DNA from: Norana najaformis
Taxonomy: Eukaryota > Annelida > Clitellata > Crassiclitellata > Hormogastridae
Length of the DNA: 64,000 nt
Assembly (NCBI GenBank): GCA_964023275.1
Contig: OZ029921.1
Location: 11,847,806-11,911,805 of the forward strand
Direction of reading: 5' to 3'
Position numbers and translations under genes: made by a program. Of the stretch, positions 53,656 through 64,000 are shown in pieces. Each line of letters opens with the position of its first letter. The first letter of the stretch is position 1. The notes beneath the pieces are model-generated. The model saw only the letters and a list, made by a program, of their open reading frames with translations. It made no database searches and was not told the origin of the DNA.

Positions 53656-54031
53656 TTAACACACAACACTGGCCTGCTTGATGATCTCTCCCAGTTTCTC
53701 ATACAATTCCTCAACTTCCTCCTCTTCGTGTAAGGTTGTAGGCATACACACCTGTATTATGACAATGTTAGTCAGTTCTTCTTGTAATCTGATGACCATA
53801 ATTCTGTCTCCATGTTTTTCAATACTGGTAACACAATCTGCAACTGTCCAGCAGCAGCACAACCCCTCTTTGGTGCTCTCTCCCTCCATCACTAGTGAAA
53901 TCTCCATCATCTCTCCATCTTACCTCCGCCAACCCCATGATCTGAATTCTTGCCTTTCTCATTTTACTGATTACATTTGCCACCTTCCAAACTCTTTGCA
54001 TTGTTCGAATGTTCCAAGTTCATATACTTAG
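53656..54031 (-). mobile_element. RTE endonuclease fragment
   Basis: The minus strand encodes VANVISKMRKARIQIMGLAE, VRWRDDGDFTSDGG, RGVVLLLDSC, then KHGDRIMVIRLQEELTNIVI and IQVCMPTTLHEEEEVEELYE. E-VRW and the IxVYxPT-like block are endonuclease motifs of RTE LINEs. It lies downstream (lower coordinates) of the RTE reverse-transcriptase C-terminus at 54430-54730; in one element on this strand the order would be the reverse, so these are two separate pieces. Confidence 0.7.
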
Positions 54032-54429
54032 AGATGATCTTGTTATATTCTTTGGGCAGAGGTTTATCTGGTTGATGACCATAAAGGCTTTGTTCCCTCT
54101 CCTGCTGAAGGTGACACTCCCCAGGATAGTCTGAGGAGTTCCATTAATGTTGTTATCTTCATTCTTTTTTGTCCTTTCCATCATGCTTTGGAGGGAAATG
54201 GGACATCAAGCATCTCTTAAAGCCTCTGATGCCCAAATATCCACCATACCATCTACACGTGGTCCTCCTGTTGAAGCAAAATGTGTGGTGGGCGACTGGG
54301 TCCTTTTCAGTATATGCAAGTGCCAAGTGGTGAAGAGCCAGAAGAATGGACAATGGAACAATGGAGATCATCAATGCTTCTGAGATGGTGTCTTGTAAAA
54401 AAATGCCGGGAGGAAGGCAACTAAAAACC

Positions 54430-54730
54430 TGGAAGGCAACGTGACCATACCATCTCAACCTGGCTTCTCGTACCTTGTCAGATATACATGCCACTCCCAA
54501 TTTCTGTCTGATATACTCAATCCTTTTCTTGTCATTCAGTGAGATTCCAAGTATCCATCGCAGCATTCTCATTTCTGTTCTCTCCAACAGCTTCTCCTCC
54601 TCTTTCGTCAATGTCCGGGCTTCTGCTCCATATATCATCAGTGGTCTTATCATTGTTTTGTACACCTTTCCTTTGAGTTGAACCGGCATTTTGATATCGC
54701 ATAATACACTTGATAGGTCTTTCAATTTTC
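54430..54730 (-). mobile_element. RTE reverse-transcriptase C-terminal fragment
   Basis: The minus frame reads KMPVQLKGKVYKTMIRPLMI, YGAEARTLTKEEEKLLERTE, MRMLRWILGISLNDKKR and KLGVACISDKVREARLRWYG followed by HV. It matches the plus-strand copy at 8110-8360 almost word for word, so both are members of one subfamily. Confidence 0.85.
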
Positions 54731-54929
54731 ATTCTAAGAAAGTCCCGGATGTCTGAAATGAAATAGAGGGTTCAGCTCCAACAACATATTCATCAATACT
54801 GCTGCCTACATCAGTTTGAAATGATGAATGGTGAAGACCTGAAAGTATTTCTGTTATCTTATCTGCAAAAAACATGTGCACTTGAATCTATTCCAAAATT
54901 CTTCTGCTTGAGTTTGTCAATTAACTACT

Positions 54930-56565
54930 CCCTTTCCTTGTGCAGCTCTGCAATTTGTTGCTGGCCAAAGGATTTTTACCAGCTGTCAAAAGTGCACAAT
55001 TGTTCTACCTTTGCTGAAGAAGGCAGGACTGGATCCGGAAAACACCAACTATCAGCTAATCTTGAACTTTACAGTTTTATTAGAGGTTATTGAGAAACTA
55101 CATGTATTTGTTCTGCAGATAGTATGCTAGCTAGAAACAACTTCATGCAGAAGCTACAGTCTGGCTTCCAGAAGGGATATTCTGTGGAGATGGTCTTGCT
55201 AAGACTCGTCTTGGACATATGTGATGCCACTGATTCTGGATGTGTCATGCTGCTCAGTCTTCTGGATGTGAGCGCAGTGTAGCGATTCCCCTGTAGGCCC
55301 ACATCCTCTCTTAGATAAGCGCATGATTCACGGACTGTGTATGGCTATGTAAATAGATATAGATATGGATATATGTTGCATGCGTAGTCTAGAGACTTTA
55401 GATTGTAAGTAGATGTATTGAGTGGCCAGCATTTTAGATTTATATGTATGTCTAACCACGGCCAGCATTGCAATATGTATATATATATATATGTATATGT
55501 GGGGAAAGGGGCGACGGCATCAAGAATGTGGGAAGGGGAACGCAAGACTGGCGCGTGCTGTGTGATGGGGCTGTACTGAGCCAGGGTAGGGCTGGACTGA
55601 CCTACCCTACGGGCGGAAGGAATTCTGAGGACGCTACTTTTCGCGCCCGAAAGATCGGTTCTGCCGAGGACGTGGATCGTGCGAACGTTCGCGTCGTCGC
55701 TCGAGGCAAACTCCGGGTCTTGGACGAAACCGTGCGGTCTTCAGAAGTAGTTGTTTCCTCCGACGGAACCAAGACTCGTAAAAGAAAGTGAGCTGCGAAG
55801 GAATTGGCTCGATGAGCAACTGTCTGAGCAGCCGAGACAATATAAACTCTGTACTGTTATGTCGATTCTGTCGTGACACGACCTCTTCAGACGGGTTGGA
55901 GTCACCCGCTTAGCCGGGTGAAAATTGAGCTGCGATTGGATCAACGAATGCGAAGAGAGATAATTATCTGATGGCGCATGAATGTCTCCCATGCTGGACT
56001 GAGCGACCAGTCGAATCAAACACCTGCGGGCCATCGGGGGAGGTTTATTTTATCTATTATAATTATTATCCTCTGAATTACTAATATCAATAACAGTCTT
56101 CCAATTGGTAGAACAATGCTGGCCTAGGTAGGTTAGTTAAAGGTGAACTTTGATACCGTTCTAGTATATATATAGTATTATCATTTGTTATCGTTTGTTT
56201 TCTTTTTCTTTTGCACACATTAAAACTGCAGTATAATCTGACGAACTCTTGCTTGATATACAGACATATATGTTTGATCTACGCAAGTCCAGCAGTAGAT
56301 CCCTGCTAGGCGCCGTGACGTCCTCTCCACTGCACAACTTAAGTGGAAGTGAGTGAGTAAGAGCCAAGAGTTGAGGACACAGTGAGAGGGGAGTCGCTAC
56401 ATGCAGCATCTGACACCTCTTGACATGCGTCTCAGAACCTCTCACGGAATCTCTGGACTGGCTTTCTCCTAGCTGGATGGATGGACAATGATGGTGACCA
56501 TCAACTCGGACCACATACCTGAGACATTTGGTGTTCCACAAGACAAAGTACTCAAACCACTTTTG
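54930..56565 (+). mobile_element. L2/CR1-like LINE fragment, split by a solo LTR
   Basis: Plus-strand words before the LTR: AAVKSAQLFYL-like, KKAGLDPENTNYQ-like near 55020, LQSGFQKGYSVEMVLLRLVL, DICDATDSGCVMLLSLLDV then SA at 55277. After the LTR, from 56402: ASDT, GISGLALSWL, DGWTMMVTINSDHIPETFGV and PQDKVLKPLLYI. Joined at the duplication CGCAG the frame reads V-S-A-A-S-D-T, as in motif A of related LINEs. It ends at about 56565 against the next LINE. Confidence 0.75.
55278..56401. mobile_element. Solo LTR, 1124 bp
   Basis: The left end is TGTAGCGATTCCCC and the right end GGGGAGTCGCTACA, an inverted terminal repeat with one mismatch and the TG...CA ends usual for LTRs. The flanks are CGCAG (55273-55277) and TGCAG (56402-56406), a 5-bp target duplication with one C-to-T change at a CpG. 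The interior has a TATAAA at 55841-55846, a TA microsatellite at about 55475-55498 and no coding frame of note. A 5-bp duplication fits Ty3/gypsy or BEL elements. No second LTR or internal region is present, so it is the product of LTR-LTR recombination. Confidence 0.88.
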
Positions 56566-56566
56566 T

Positions 56567-59100
56567 ATATTTGATTTGATTTGATTTGATAACTTATATA
56601 GCGCTTCTTACAGAACAAACTACTCAGAGGCGCTTCCACCATGAGAGCCCCTGGGAAATAAGAACGTCTTTAAACAACGAGCTGACTGAGCTCTATCAAC
56701 AATGACCCTTGCAAGAAGCGATAGCGGAAGTTCATTCCACAGAGATGGGCCAACAACAGCAAAAGCAAGGGAGGACTTAACACGAGGAACAAATAGATCT
56801 AGACGATCTAAAGAACGTAAAGAGCACGAAGAGGTACTAGAGTGTGGAGGCCGAATATTTTGGAGCCTGGCTCATGTGAGCTCATTACCAGTGACAATAG
56901 TTTAAACTGAATAAAAGATTGGATAGGGAGCCAATGAAGTTGTTGAATGATGTAATCAGAGATATGAAAGAAATGAGGAAGACGTGATATTAACCTGGCC
57001 GCAGAATTTAGTACTGATTGAAGGGAAGACAGCCGATACTTAGGCAGACCAGCAAGTACAGAGTTGCAGTAATCAATGCGACAGCATATCATGGCATGAA
57101 TCATAGTAGTAAAGACAGAGGAAGAAACAGAACAATGAACAACTCTTAAGCGCCTTAATTGGTAGTAACTAGACTGAGTCAAACTAGAGACATGGTTTGA
57201 GAAGGTAAGGTTACAGTCAATTATAACACCCAGGTTACGAACACTAGACGAAAACATAAAATGGGGGAAAGCTTTGGATAAGGAAGAGTAGTCAAGCTGA
57301 GCGAGACGGTATGTAGAACCAAACCAGATCAACTTAGTCTTAGCAGGATTAAGGTGAAGATGATTGCAGGACATCCAATGTTGAATATCATGAGTCAAGG
57401 CATCAATCTTACCAAAAAAAGCAAGTTGTGCAGACGGAGTTCCCTGAACAAAAGCCTGGACATCATCAGCGTACAAATGACCAACAGCCAAGTGTTTAGC
57501 AAAGAGGGAAGGGATATCAGCAGTATACAAAATGCATAAAAGAGGGCCAAGGACCGAGCCCTGGGGAACACCAATATGAACTTTAATCCAGGATGTATGG
57601 GAGTCCCCAAGAATAACCATCTGTGTTCGACCGCTAAGATAAGAACGAAACCAGTGAAGAGGAGGACCATTTTCACCAAAAGATAGCTCAAGATGGCGTA
57701 ACAAAATGTTATGATCAACCGTGTCAAAGGCAGCGGAGACATCATAGATTGCAAGGAGGGTAATGTGAGACTGATCAATGGCTGAATAAATGTCTGAGAG
57801 GAGGGACAAAAGAACAGATTCAGTAGAGTGATGAAGCCTAAAACCAGACTGACCAAGAGGCATAAGTCCTGAATCTTCAAGATAGGGTAACAATTGAAGG
57901 GAAACAAGTCTCTCAAGAGTTTTGGAGAGAAAAGAGAGATTAGAAATAGGGCGATAATTATGAAGGTCATAAGGATCAAGATTAGGTTTTTTAAGAGATG
58001 GGAAAATGATAGTCACTTTTGCGATTCAGGGAGATGCCCCTCCAGAAGAGATCTGTTAAACATATACAATAGATATGGTGATAAAACATCTAAAATGTCC
58101 AAAATAACAAATGGAGGAAGAGGATCAAGTTCACATGACTTCGTATTAGATAATCGAATAATCCGGCACAGCTCTGACTCCTTTATCGGACAAAAGGCAT
58201 CGAAGACGGTTCCAGTAACGGAGAACTGCAGAGGCGGAGACCCCGCAGTAGCTGCACAATGACCCTGAATCTTCTCGGTTTGGAAGGTTAGAAAGTCACT
58301 AGAGATGAAGGACGGCGTGCCAGACAAACGAGAAGAGCGACCCAATAGACCCGAAAGAGATGACCAAAGATGCTTTGGGTCCTTTTCGTGACGGGTGACT
58401 TTCATCTCCCAGTATTCAGCTTCCTTCTGTTGATATAGACAATGGAGAGATCTCAGTTGAGCGATCCATTTCGAGCGATGGACAGGGTCTCTTGTACAAC
58501 GGAAACGTCGCTCCAAACAACGCGTCCGCCTGCGAAGTCGACAACAGTCACCATCGAACCAGGCAGCGAAAGGACGATGCCTGGATTTGACGAACCACGG
58601 AGGAAGTATCTTATCCAAGAGATCAGTCATAGTAGTCGTGTATAAGTTGAATAGTTCATCACTGGACAAGACATCATGTGTATGGGGATCAGCACAAAGA
58701 GGAATGCTGCGCAAACTCCTGCCGATTCAATGATCTCCATCACCGGATATGATGTAACGTATGAATAGGGGGCAGATGAAGATGAGGAAGTCCGAATTCG
58801 ATCAGTGCATGATGCCATGAAAAGAGCAGTCATCGCGAGTAATAACTAAGTCCAAGATGCCTCCGTGAAGGTGTGTAGGTTCTTTAATATGTTGATACAG
58901 GCCAAATTGATTCATTAAATCAAGAAGACGCTCCATGGAAGGAAGAGACGGTTTCTCAAGGTGAATATTGAAGTCACCAAGGATGACAAGTTGACTATTT
59001 CTAGTGGCAATGCTTTCAAGAACAGAGGCAAACTCTTCAAAAAATGTACTGGTAAGAGCTGTAGAGCCAGGTCTGTAGATTCTCTACATGGATGATTTAA
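56567..59100 (-). mobile_element. L2-like LINE, long copy with (ATCAA)n tail
   Basis: From 59100 down, the minus strand encodes the endonuclease end (NSQLVILGDFNIHLEKPSLP, GILDLVITRDDCSF), then 233 residues (58714-58013) with SKWIAQLRSLHCLYQQKEAE, WSSLSGLLGRSS and NTKSCELDPLPPFVILD, then 402 residues (58016-56808) with [49 protein letters not shown] (motif A), GVPQGSVLGPLLCILYTADI, HLYADDVQAFVQ (catalytic YADD) and the C-terminal region. A frameshift lies near 58015. The 3' end is a run of ATCAA units (56567-56590). It is related to but distinct from the L2 at 17697-20400. Confidence 0.92.
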
Positions 59101-59104
59101 ATCA

Positions 59105-59200
59105 GTTTCCTTTAATGTAACTGTAATGGCAATTGTAATTTTAAATTTGTATAGCACATCTCAGAGGCACTTTCTGTGCTAACGATGTTAAATGTCATTA
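59105..59200 (-). mobile_element. L2-type 3' end, short fragment
   Basis: The plus strand shows GTAATTTTAAATTTGTATAG followed by CACATCTCAGAGGCACTT, the reverse complement of the L2 tail pattern seen at 14230-14290. Upstream coding sequence is not recognisable. Confidence 0.4.
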
Positions 59201-61869
59201 AGAACGGAACATTCATCCATTAGTAAACAGTGCTCAAATGACTAGAAGAGTCACCAGTGGCAAACTCGCACACCCACGCAAAGTCCAACCAACAGGTTTC
59301 TAACTAGAATTGAATGATAACAGCATGTTCAGAGTTTCTGAATAATAAAGCATCAAAAATGAGGAACGATGATGGGCAATGTGATTCGCTGCCAATGGCT
59401 CACGGTTGTCTCACCATCCAGCAGTCCTTCATAGAAGGAAGAAGATGAGGCAAACGGAGATCACTCGAACCGCCAGATGTGTGCAGGACAGGATTTCATT
59501 GCCCGATGGTCGACAAATAGTTGAACCATTCCGTAAATGAGTCGGTGCTGCTCCAGAGACTCTCTTCACTCTTCTTCCACCGAATCCGAGATTTCCTGGC
59601 ATAGACAGCATGCATAGGTTTGTAGGTCTGAGGCTAGACTGTCAAGCTGGAATCCTGTACCCCTGTGGGTGGACCATTCCATTCACAGAAGGTCATGATG
59701 ATATGCAACAAAAACTTCTGAAACACAGTAAATCCGCCTTGGAAACAAAAACTAATTTCGACACGCAGACTCAGCAACAGTCAAAATCCAAACTGCTAAA
59801 ATTACCAAGGAGATCTCATGTTTAGATAAAATAATCCATCAAAATGACACAGAGATGGCCAACAACCATTATGTCTGCGGACATGAGCAGAGATGGCTGG
59901 TTAATGGTTTTTGGACTGGGCACAGTGTTCTCTAAGCAGCCTAGATCTTTTGATTTTATAATGCAATTCCGCTGCCTGTGAATCAGACTATATATCCTAT
60001 AGGAGAAAATATCACTCTTGTCAAAATTATGGCCATACATGAATGCGTTTCACTGTGGTCCTCACCTTTTTAGCAGATGAGGACGAAACTAAACCAGTGG
60101 TTGTTTTTAAGTGAAAGTCTGACGCAAGGAATGACATTTCATAAAGGCATCGTTGTAAAAGCATGATCCCAAAAGTTGGATGGATGATGAAGAGTTGTAA
60201 CAAGTGTGCAAAACAAGGTGCCCTTCTCATAAAATTAGGCCTGCTAGTGTGGGACATGTTTGGTGCACATCTAACTGATCCTGTTAAGTTAAACGTCAAG
60301 CAATTACATAGGCAGACTAAGTCTAAGGAATATCCTCACATTTTGTAGTAATTTTAGTAGTAATTTCTGTTGTATTATCAGTGATGATTATTGATGTGTT
60401 TATGGATATTTTAGCATAAGAGTTGAGTTCACTAACATGCTTACTGAATAAGATTTGTGGCCAGCATTAGATGATACTAATATTAAAAATAGCAGTGCCA
60501 GCGTAGATAATAAAAATCAACTAAGCTGGGGAAAATATAGAGTACTGTTTGGACTTATTTTATGGCCAATTAGTGCGGATGGCAACGGATTAATTCAGTG
60601 ACATCTTTAAAGAGTTTGAGTGTTGAATTGGCCTTGTTGACAAACGGACACTTGAATTATTATCCAATAACAAAATTACATTGTTGGAATTATAACCAAT
60701 GACATTGCGAATGATTTGTTGCTGCAGCAAGGTCAGGAACCAATAAGAGGAAGTCTTTGTAGTGACTGTGGATCTAACGTATGTAGGGTAGCAGATGATA
60801 TTCGAAGGAGATGATCCAATCGTCAATGCATTAAAGCGTGGTGAAATAATCAGACAGCTGATTCAGCCAATCTTAGTGTGACATCTTTATCGAATCTTCG
60901 ACGCAATAAAAGACAAATGCGGTGTTTGCAAGCATAGTTTACAGCTGGACGGTGAACTGGAAAGGTTCAAGTGGAATTCAGGGTAACTCCAGGAAGTAAG
61001 GCAGGTCCATCAGACTTTTCATCTTGTCGACTGCGTTCTCGTCGATGAAGTGGAGGTAGTTCATTGGTAGCGACGTTTAGCTTACCTTAGCTGTTGCGTT
61101 ACGATGGAGTCAAGAACTGTCGTTGAACTGTCATGGATGTCATCCATGAGAGTTGTGAAACAGACTTATCTACATAAGCTGTGTGTCACAAAGAGCCATT
61201 CTTTAGACTATAACTCGTGAGTCATGTGTATGATCTGCAAGAAGAAGGTGATCACATCAAAAAGCCATTCTTTGGACTATAACGAGTGAGTTGTGAATCC
61301 AAACAGAAAGAAGATGAAGGCATCTTCTACAAAGTCTGTCGATGCATCATGTTGAGATGGTCATGAAAGAGAGCCTGGACTTGAGGAGCGATAACGGTTC
61401 AAAACACCATTTCTACGAGGATATTCTAAAGATAAAGGTAAGAGAAAACGAGTTTATTGCAAGACATCTGCTGCAAGTAAAAACCAGAATTCAAAGGATA
61501 GTAAATGGCCTTAGTTCAACATGGGAGGCTGGGATAATGATAATAGGCTTAAACAAGGAGCTGGTCTAGTTAAGAGCTAGTTAAAACATAACATTTGGCT
61601 ATATTTGAATTGAGTTGTACAACTGAACATTGAATACTTCATTAAATCAAATATAAATGAATGTTGTGGATAGTGGACATAACGAGCAATTGCAAAACCT
61701 TTGCAATTTCCACTTAGATATCTAATACAAGCTTAAGCCAGGCCTCTAATTATCACAGTAGGTGATGAACCCCAAGTTTGTACTGATATCCACTTGCTAG
61801 TAAAATGAAAAAGTAAGATCAATTCAACTGTACCTAGTTGAACTAGAAAGGAGGGGTTACAACATACAA
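59201..61869. other. Intronic sequence with few recognisable features
   Basis: No exon or coding element is supported. A word near 61160 (GACTTATCTACATAAGC) is the reverse complement of one near 31743-31760. A short tandem pair (AGCCATTCTTTAGACTATAA and AGCCATTCTTTGGACTATAA) occurs at about 61194 and 61262. Confidence 0.4.
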
Positions 61870-62795
61870 ATATGAGTATACTTCTTACAACCCATATAAG
61901 TTTACGGAACAAGCCTTTTAAAGACCGTGTCCAGAAAGTTTGGACTGAGTGGATGGTTTCGGGCATGGCAACGTTAACCAAAGGTAGAAACATGAAGAAC
62001 CCCGACTCACCTTTTTTTGTAAATGGGTGAAGCTTGCATGAGACGATTTGCTCAGAGAAATTACACAGTGGTCGTTTCTAAACACAGCATTAGCAATGCC
62101 ACGGGTGGTTTGCAAGACGATGCTGTCTTTGAAGCTAGACCTAATGCAGAGGACTCAGAAATTGACAATGATGATGATGAATACAGCATTTACACGGATG
62201 ATCAAGAATTAACGGAAGATACATCTAATTTCCTTTTTGATGATAATGATAGCTCTGATTTTTAAGGTCTTGATTAAATCTGCTAGTTTGTTAATAAAAG
62301 GACATGTTCCAAACATCAGATGGTTCTGACAGTTTGGTTTCTTTAAAAAAAAAACGTTTTAGCGCTATAATAATTTGCCTTCCTCCATATTCTGGATTCT
62401 TTGTCTTGTCACTGTAACTTCTGCCACAATTTTCATAGATATAGTCAGCATTTAATTGCAAGACACCAGTAAGTGGCGAAAATTGTTTATTGTAGGTTAT
62501 TAACCTGAACTTATAAGTTACATCAACTGGTAATTATTAACTAATTACTGGTAGATGGTTTATTTGATACCACTGTACTTTGGAAAATCATGTTTGTGCA
62601 GCACATTCCAATCATATGGTCTAACTTAAGCCTTTGGTTGGCATTTAAAAGTGCTATAAAATGTCCATATTTATGGGTAAAAACCTGCATTGACTTATAC
62701 ATAGGTCATAGACTTTTCCCTCTCTAAGGTCGAAAATTTAGGGGTCGACTTATACATGACGTTGACTTCTACGCAAGTACATATGGTAGTTAAGA
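61870..62795 (+). mobile_element. Pogo/Tigger-like transposon, 3' end
   Basis: The plus strand reads KPFKDRVQKVWTEWM-like words at 61911-61960, TKGRNMKNPD, then a WVKLA word and, in frame 62023-62265, SISNATGGLQDDAVFEA with an acidic tail ending DDNDSSDF. PFKDxxxxxWxEWM, then SNAxDGxxDD is the C-terminal signature of pogo-related DDE_1 transposases. After the stop comes an A/T-rich untranslated part with AATAAA at about 62294 and then repeated GTCGACTTATACATGA-type words to about 62790, a likely terminal repeat. The rest of the transposase is missing. Confidence 0.65.
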
Positions 62796-62930
62796 AATCA
62801 AGCTACTGATTTCTTACGGGACTCTCTCTAGTAACTAAGAGGGCTTCATAAAATTATAGTAAAGCAATACTACTTTAAAATATATTTGATAATGCTGTGC
62901 TGACTGTGCATTTCAGATGAATTAACTTAC

Positions 62931-63095
62931 AAGGAGGCTGTAGAAGAACTCATGTAGGAAAAGACCCAAGAGGCTGACGATCAAGTAGCCCATGTGATAA
63001 ATAAATTCAAAATCCACCAAGATAAAATTCCATGACTTGGTTAATGTGCCGCAGTTACCCATACTGCTAACTGCACACACTATAGCATTCAACAC
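62931..63095 (-). CDS. ITPR: IP3 receptor exon: S2-S3 loop and helix S3
   Basis: The 165-nt minus exon begins after GTTATTCTTACAG in phase 0 and ends in phase 0 before GTAAGT at 62930. It encodes VLNAIVCAVSSMGNCGTLTK, SWNFILVDFEFIYHMGYLIV and SLLGLFLHEFFYSLL. GNCGT, then DxEFxYHxxYL and FxHEFFYSLL, are near-invariant in IP3 receptors; the hydrophobic part forms the S3 helix and the entry to S4 in the ER membrane. It joins directly to LLDIVYREE of exon 40549-40744. The next exon upstream should encode S1-S2 and lies beyond 64000 or was not recognised. Confidence 0.93.
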
Positions 63096-63227
63096 CTGTA
63101 AGAATAACGTACTTAATGTCAGAAAAACTTTTAAACAAACAGCTCTCAATAATACAGAAATGCCTAGGTACACTGCTAGAGGTCTTTGGAACATGAAATT
63201 GCCACCTAGTTGCATATGCTGAAGTGG

Positions 63228-63345
63228 GGCCGTCCATAAATTACGTCACGTCCTGAAAGGGGAGGGGTTACGACTTATGTGACACTATGTGACGAAGGGG
63301 AGAGTGGGTTTGACATTTTGTGGCATCACAAAGCCATAAGATAAC
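63228..63345. repeat. Candidate terminal region of a dispersed repeat
   Basis: The words GGGCCGTCCATAAATTACGT, then CACG, and further on TATGTGACACTATGTGACG, followed by a T/G-rich end, resemble the conserved end of a DNA-transposon-derived repeat that I have seen in several invertebrates. I cannot name it or give its far border. Confidence 0.35.
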
Positions 63346-63763
63346 TGATACTGATTATGGTCAGAGTCGGCTATACTTTGAAGTCTCAAGTTTATGCAGG
63401 GACATCAACTCTGCTATCATACATACCAGGTAACCCAACATCACCAATGGTGCAGCAGCATACTCTGAGTTTAGTCATCAATCATTGTTCCACCAGTGGC
63501 TAACATCCATATGTAGGCTTAGTTGGAATATAATGACGAAATGGCCAAACAGTGTCACATTCAGTCAGATGATACAACAGTGGCCGGCCACTGGTTACTG
63601 CAGACTGCCGAAGTTCCCACCTCCCACCCCTTAGTTCAACATGACTACATAACTTCATGTGGCTATTTGCTGGTTGACTAGCTGTGTAACTGCTGTGTTT
63701 AGTCTGTAACTTATGTATTGTACGTAATCAATTCCTTTAATCTGTTTTCTCTGCCCTTTACCC

Positions 63764-64000
63764 ATGGCAGGTAAAAATAAACTGTTTCAGTTGTTATACA
63801 AAGCGTATGTTTTGGCATATCCTTCAAAACACAAGCAGACTTGCCAGGAAGAACTGTAAAAGAAATGGAATGAAATCAAGAACACTGAGGATTTTCCAGG
63901 GAATGCTGAACAGCTGATGAAGGAAATGAGTGCTACTGCTATGGAAAAGAAGAGATCTCTACTAAAATTTTGGTCAAGGCAATCATCTTCAGCGTCAACA
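63764..64000 (+). pseudogene. Open frame of unknown element, running off the window
   Basis: From an ATG at 63764 the plus strand reads MAGKNKLFQLLYKAYVLAYP, SKHKQTCQEEL, one TAA at 63857-63859, then KKWNEIKNTEDFPGNAEQL and KKRSLLKFWSRQSSSAST to the edge. It has the look of the N-terminal region of a transposon-encoded or transposon-derived protein, but I do not recognise the family. Confidence 0.35.

Larger units (their letters stand above)
3451..63095 (-). other. ITPR: IP3 receptor gene, internal part (four exons, three very long introns)
   Basis: Four minus-strand exons at 62931-63095, 40549-40744, 15031-15185 and 3451-3616 encode consecutive pieces of the transmembrane and pore region of an inositol 1,4,5-trisphosphate receptor, the tetrameric calcium-release channel of the endoplasmic reticulum. 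Each exon has AG/GT borders and the phases fit (0/0, 0/1, 1/0, 0/1), so the joined frame stays open. The GGGIGD filter and the flanking S5 and S6 segments match ITPR rather than ryanodine receptors as I know these families. The introns (40745-62930, 15186-40548, 3617-15030) are full of retrotransposons and DNA transposons. The N-terminal ligand-binding part would lie beyond 64000 and the C-terminal tail before position 1. A phase-symmetric exon hidden in an intron cannot be excluded. Confidence 0.9.

Noticed and set aside
1-64000. tRNA, rRNA or other structured RNA genes
   Set aside because: No cloverleaf with box A/B spacing or rRNA-like block was recognised by eye; a covariance-model search would decide.

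Overview
The window is metazoan genomic DNA, most likely from an invertebrate with a large, repeat-rich genome. It holds an internal piece of one host gene on the minus strand, an inositol 1,4,5-trisphosphate receptor (IP3R, ITPR-type) calcium-release channel. Nearly everything else is intronic transposon debris. Four exons can be placed with matching splice phases: 63095-62931 (segment before and through S3), 40744-40549 (S4 end, S4-S5 linker, S5, start of the luminal loop), 15185-15031 (luminal loop, pore helix, GGGIGD selectivity filter) and 3616-3451 (S6 and the start of the C-terminal zinc-finger region). The introns between them are about 22.2, 25.4 and 11.4 kb. No further exon was recognised in 1-3450 or 63096-64000. 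The species cannot be named from the sequence.

Layout from low to high coordinates. 1-790: open RTE reverse transcriptase fragment (minus). 830-2810: decayed L2-like LINE (plus) with a repeat inserted in it. 3451-3616: IP3R S6 exon. 4087-9965: a MITE-like inverted-repeat pair, LINE and hAT-like remnants, and an RTE split by two other LINE fragments. 10300-13600: a nearly full-length but broken RTE. 14215-14985: an L2 tail lying about 45 bp from the IP3R pore exon (15031-15185). 16021-16600: gag-like zinc-knuckle fragment. 17697-20400: nearly intact L2. 20660-28790: a decayed Polinton/Maverick (pPolB, integrase, packaging ATPase, capsid-like ORFs) that carries an 883-bp fold-back MULE-like insertion. 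28791-36163: young CR1 copies, another Polinton polymerase piece, and a pogo-like element interrupted by a CR1. 36590-40330: a CR1 carrying a composite templated insertion, Ty3/gypsy pieces and an RTE-like tail. 40549-40744: IP3R S5 exon. 41310-52480: CR1/L2 LINEs in both orientations, a 1.5-kb fold-back element with tandem-repeat arms, and an 85-bp hairpin. 53656-59200: RTE pieces, a solo LTR cleanly inserted in a LINE, and a long L2. 61870-62795: tail of a pogo-like transposase. 62931-63095: IP3R S3 exon.

The mobile elements are nested in each other, and several insertions can be read exactly because the target was itself a coding element: the solo LTR, the 1.5-kb fold-back and the 883-bp fold-back. 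All family names rest on recognition of protein motifs by eye; no database search was run.
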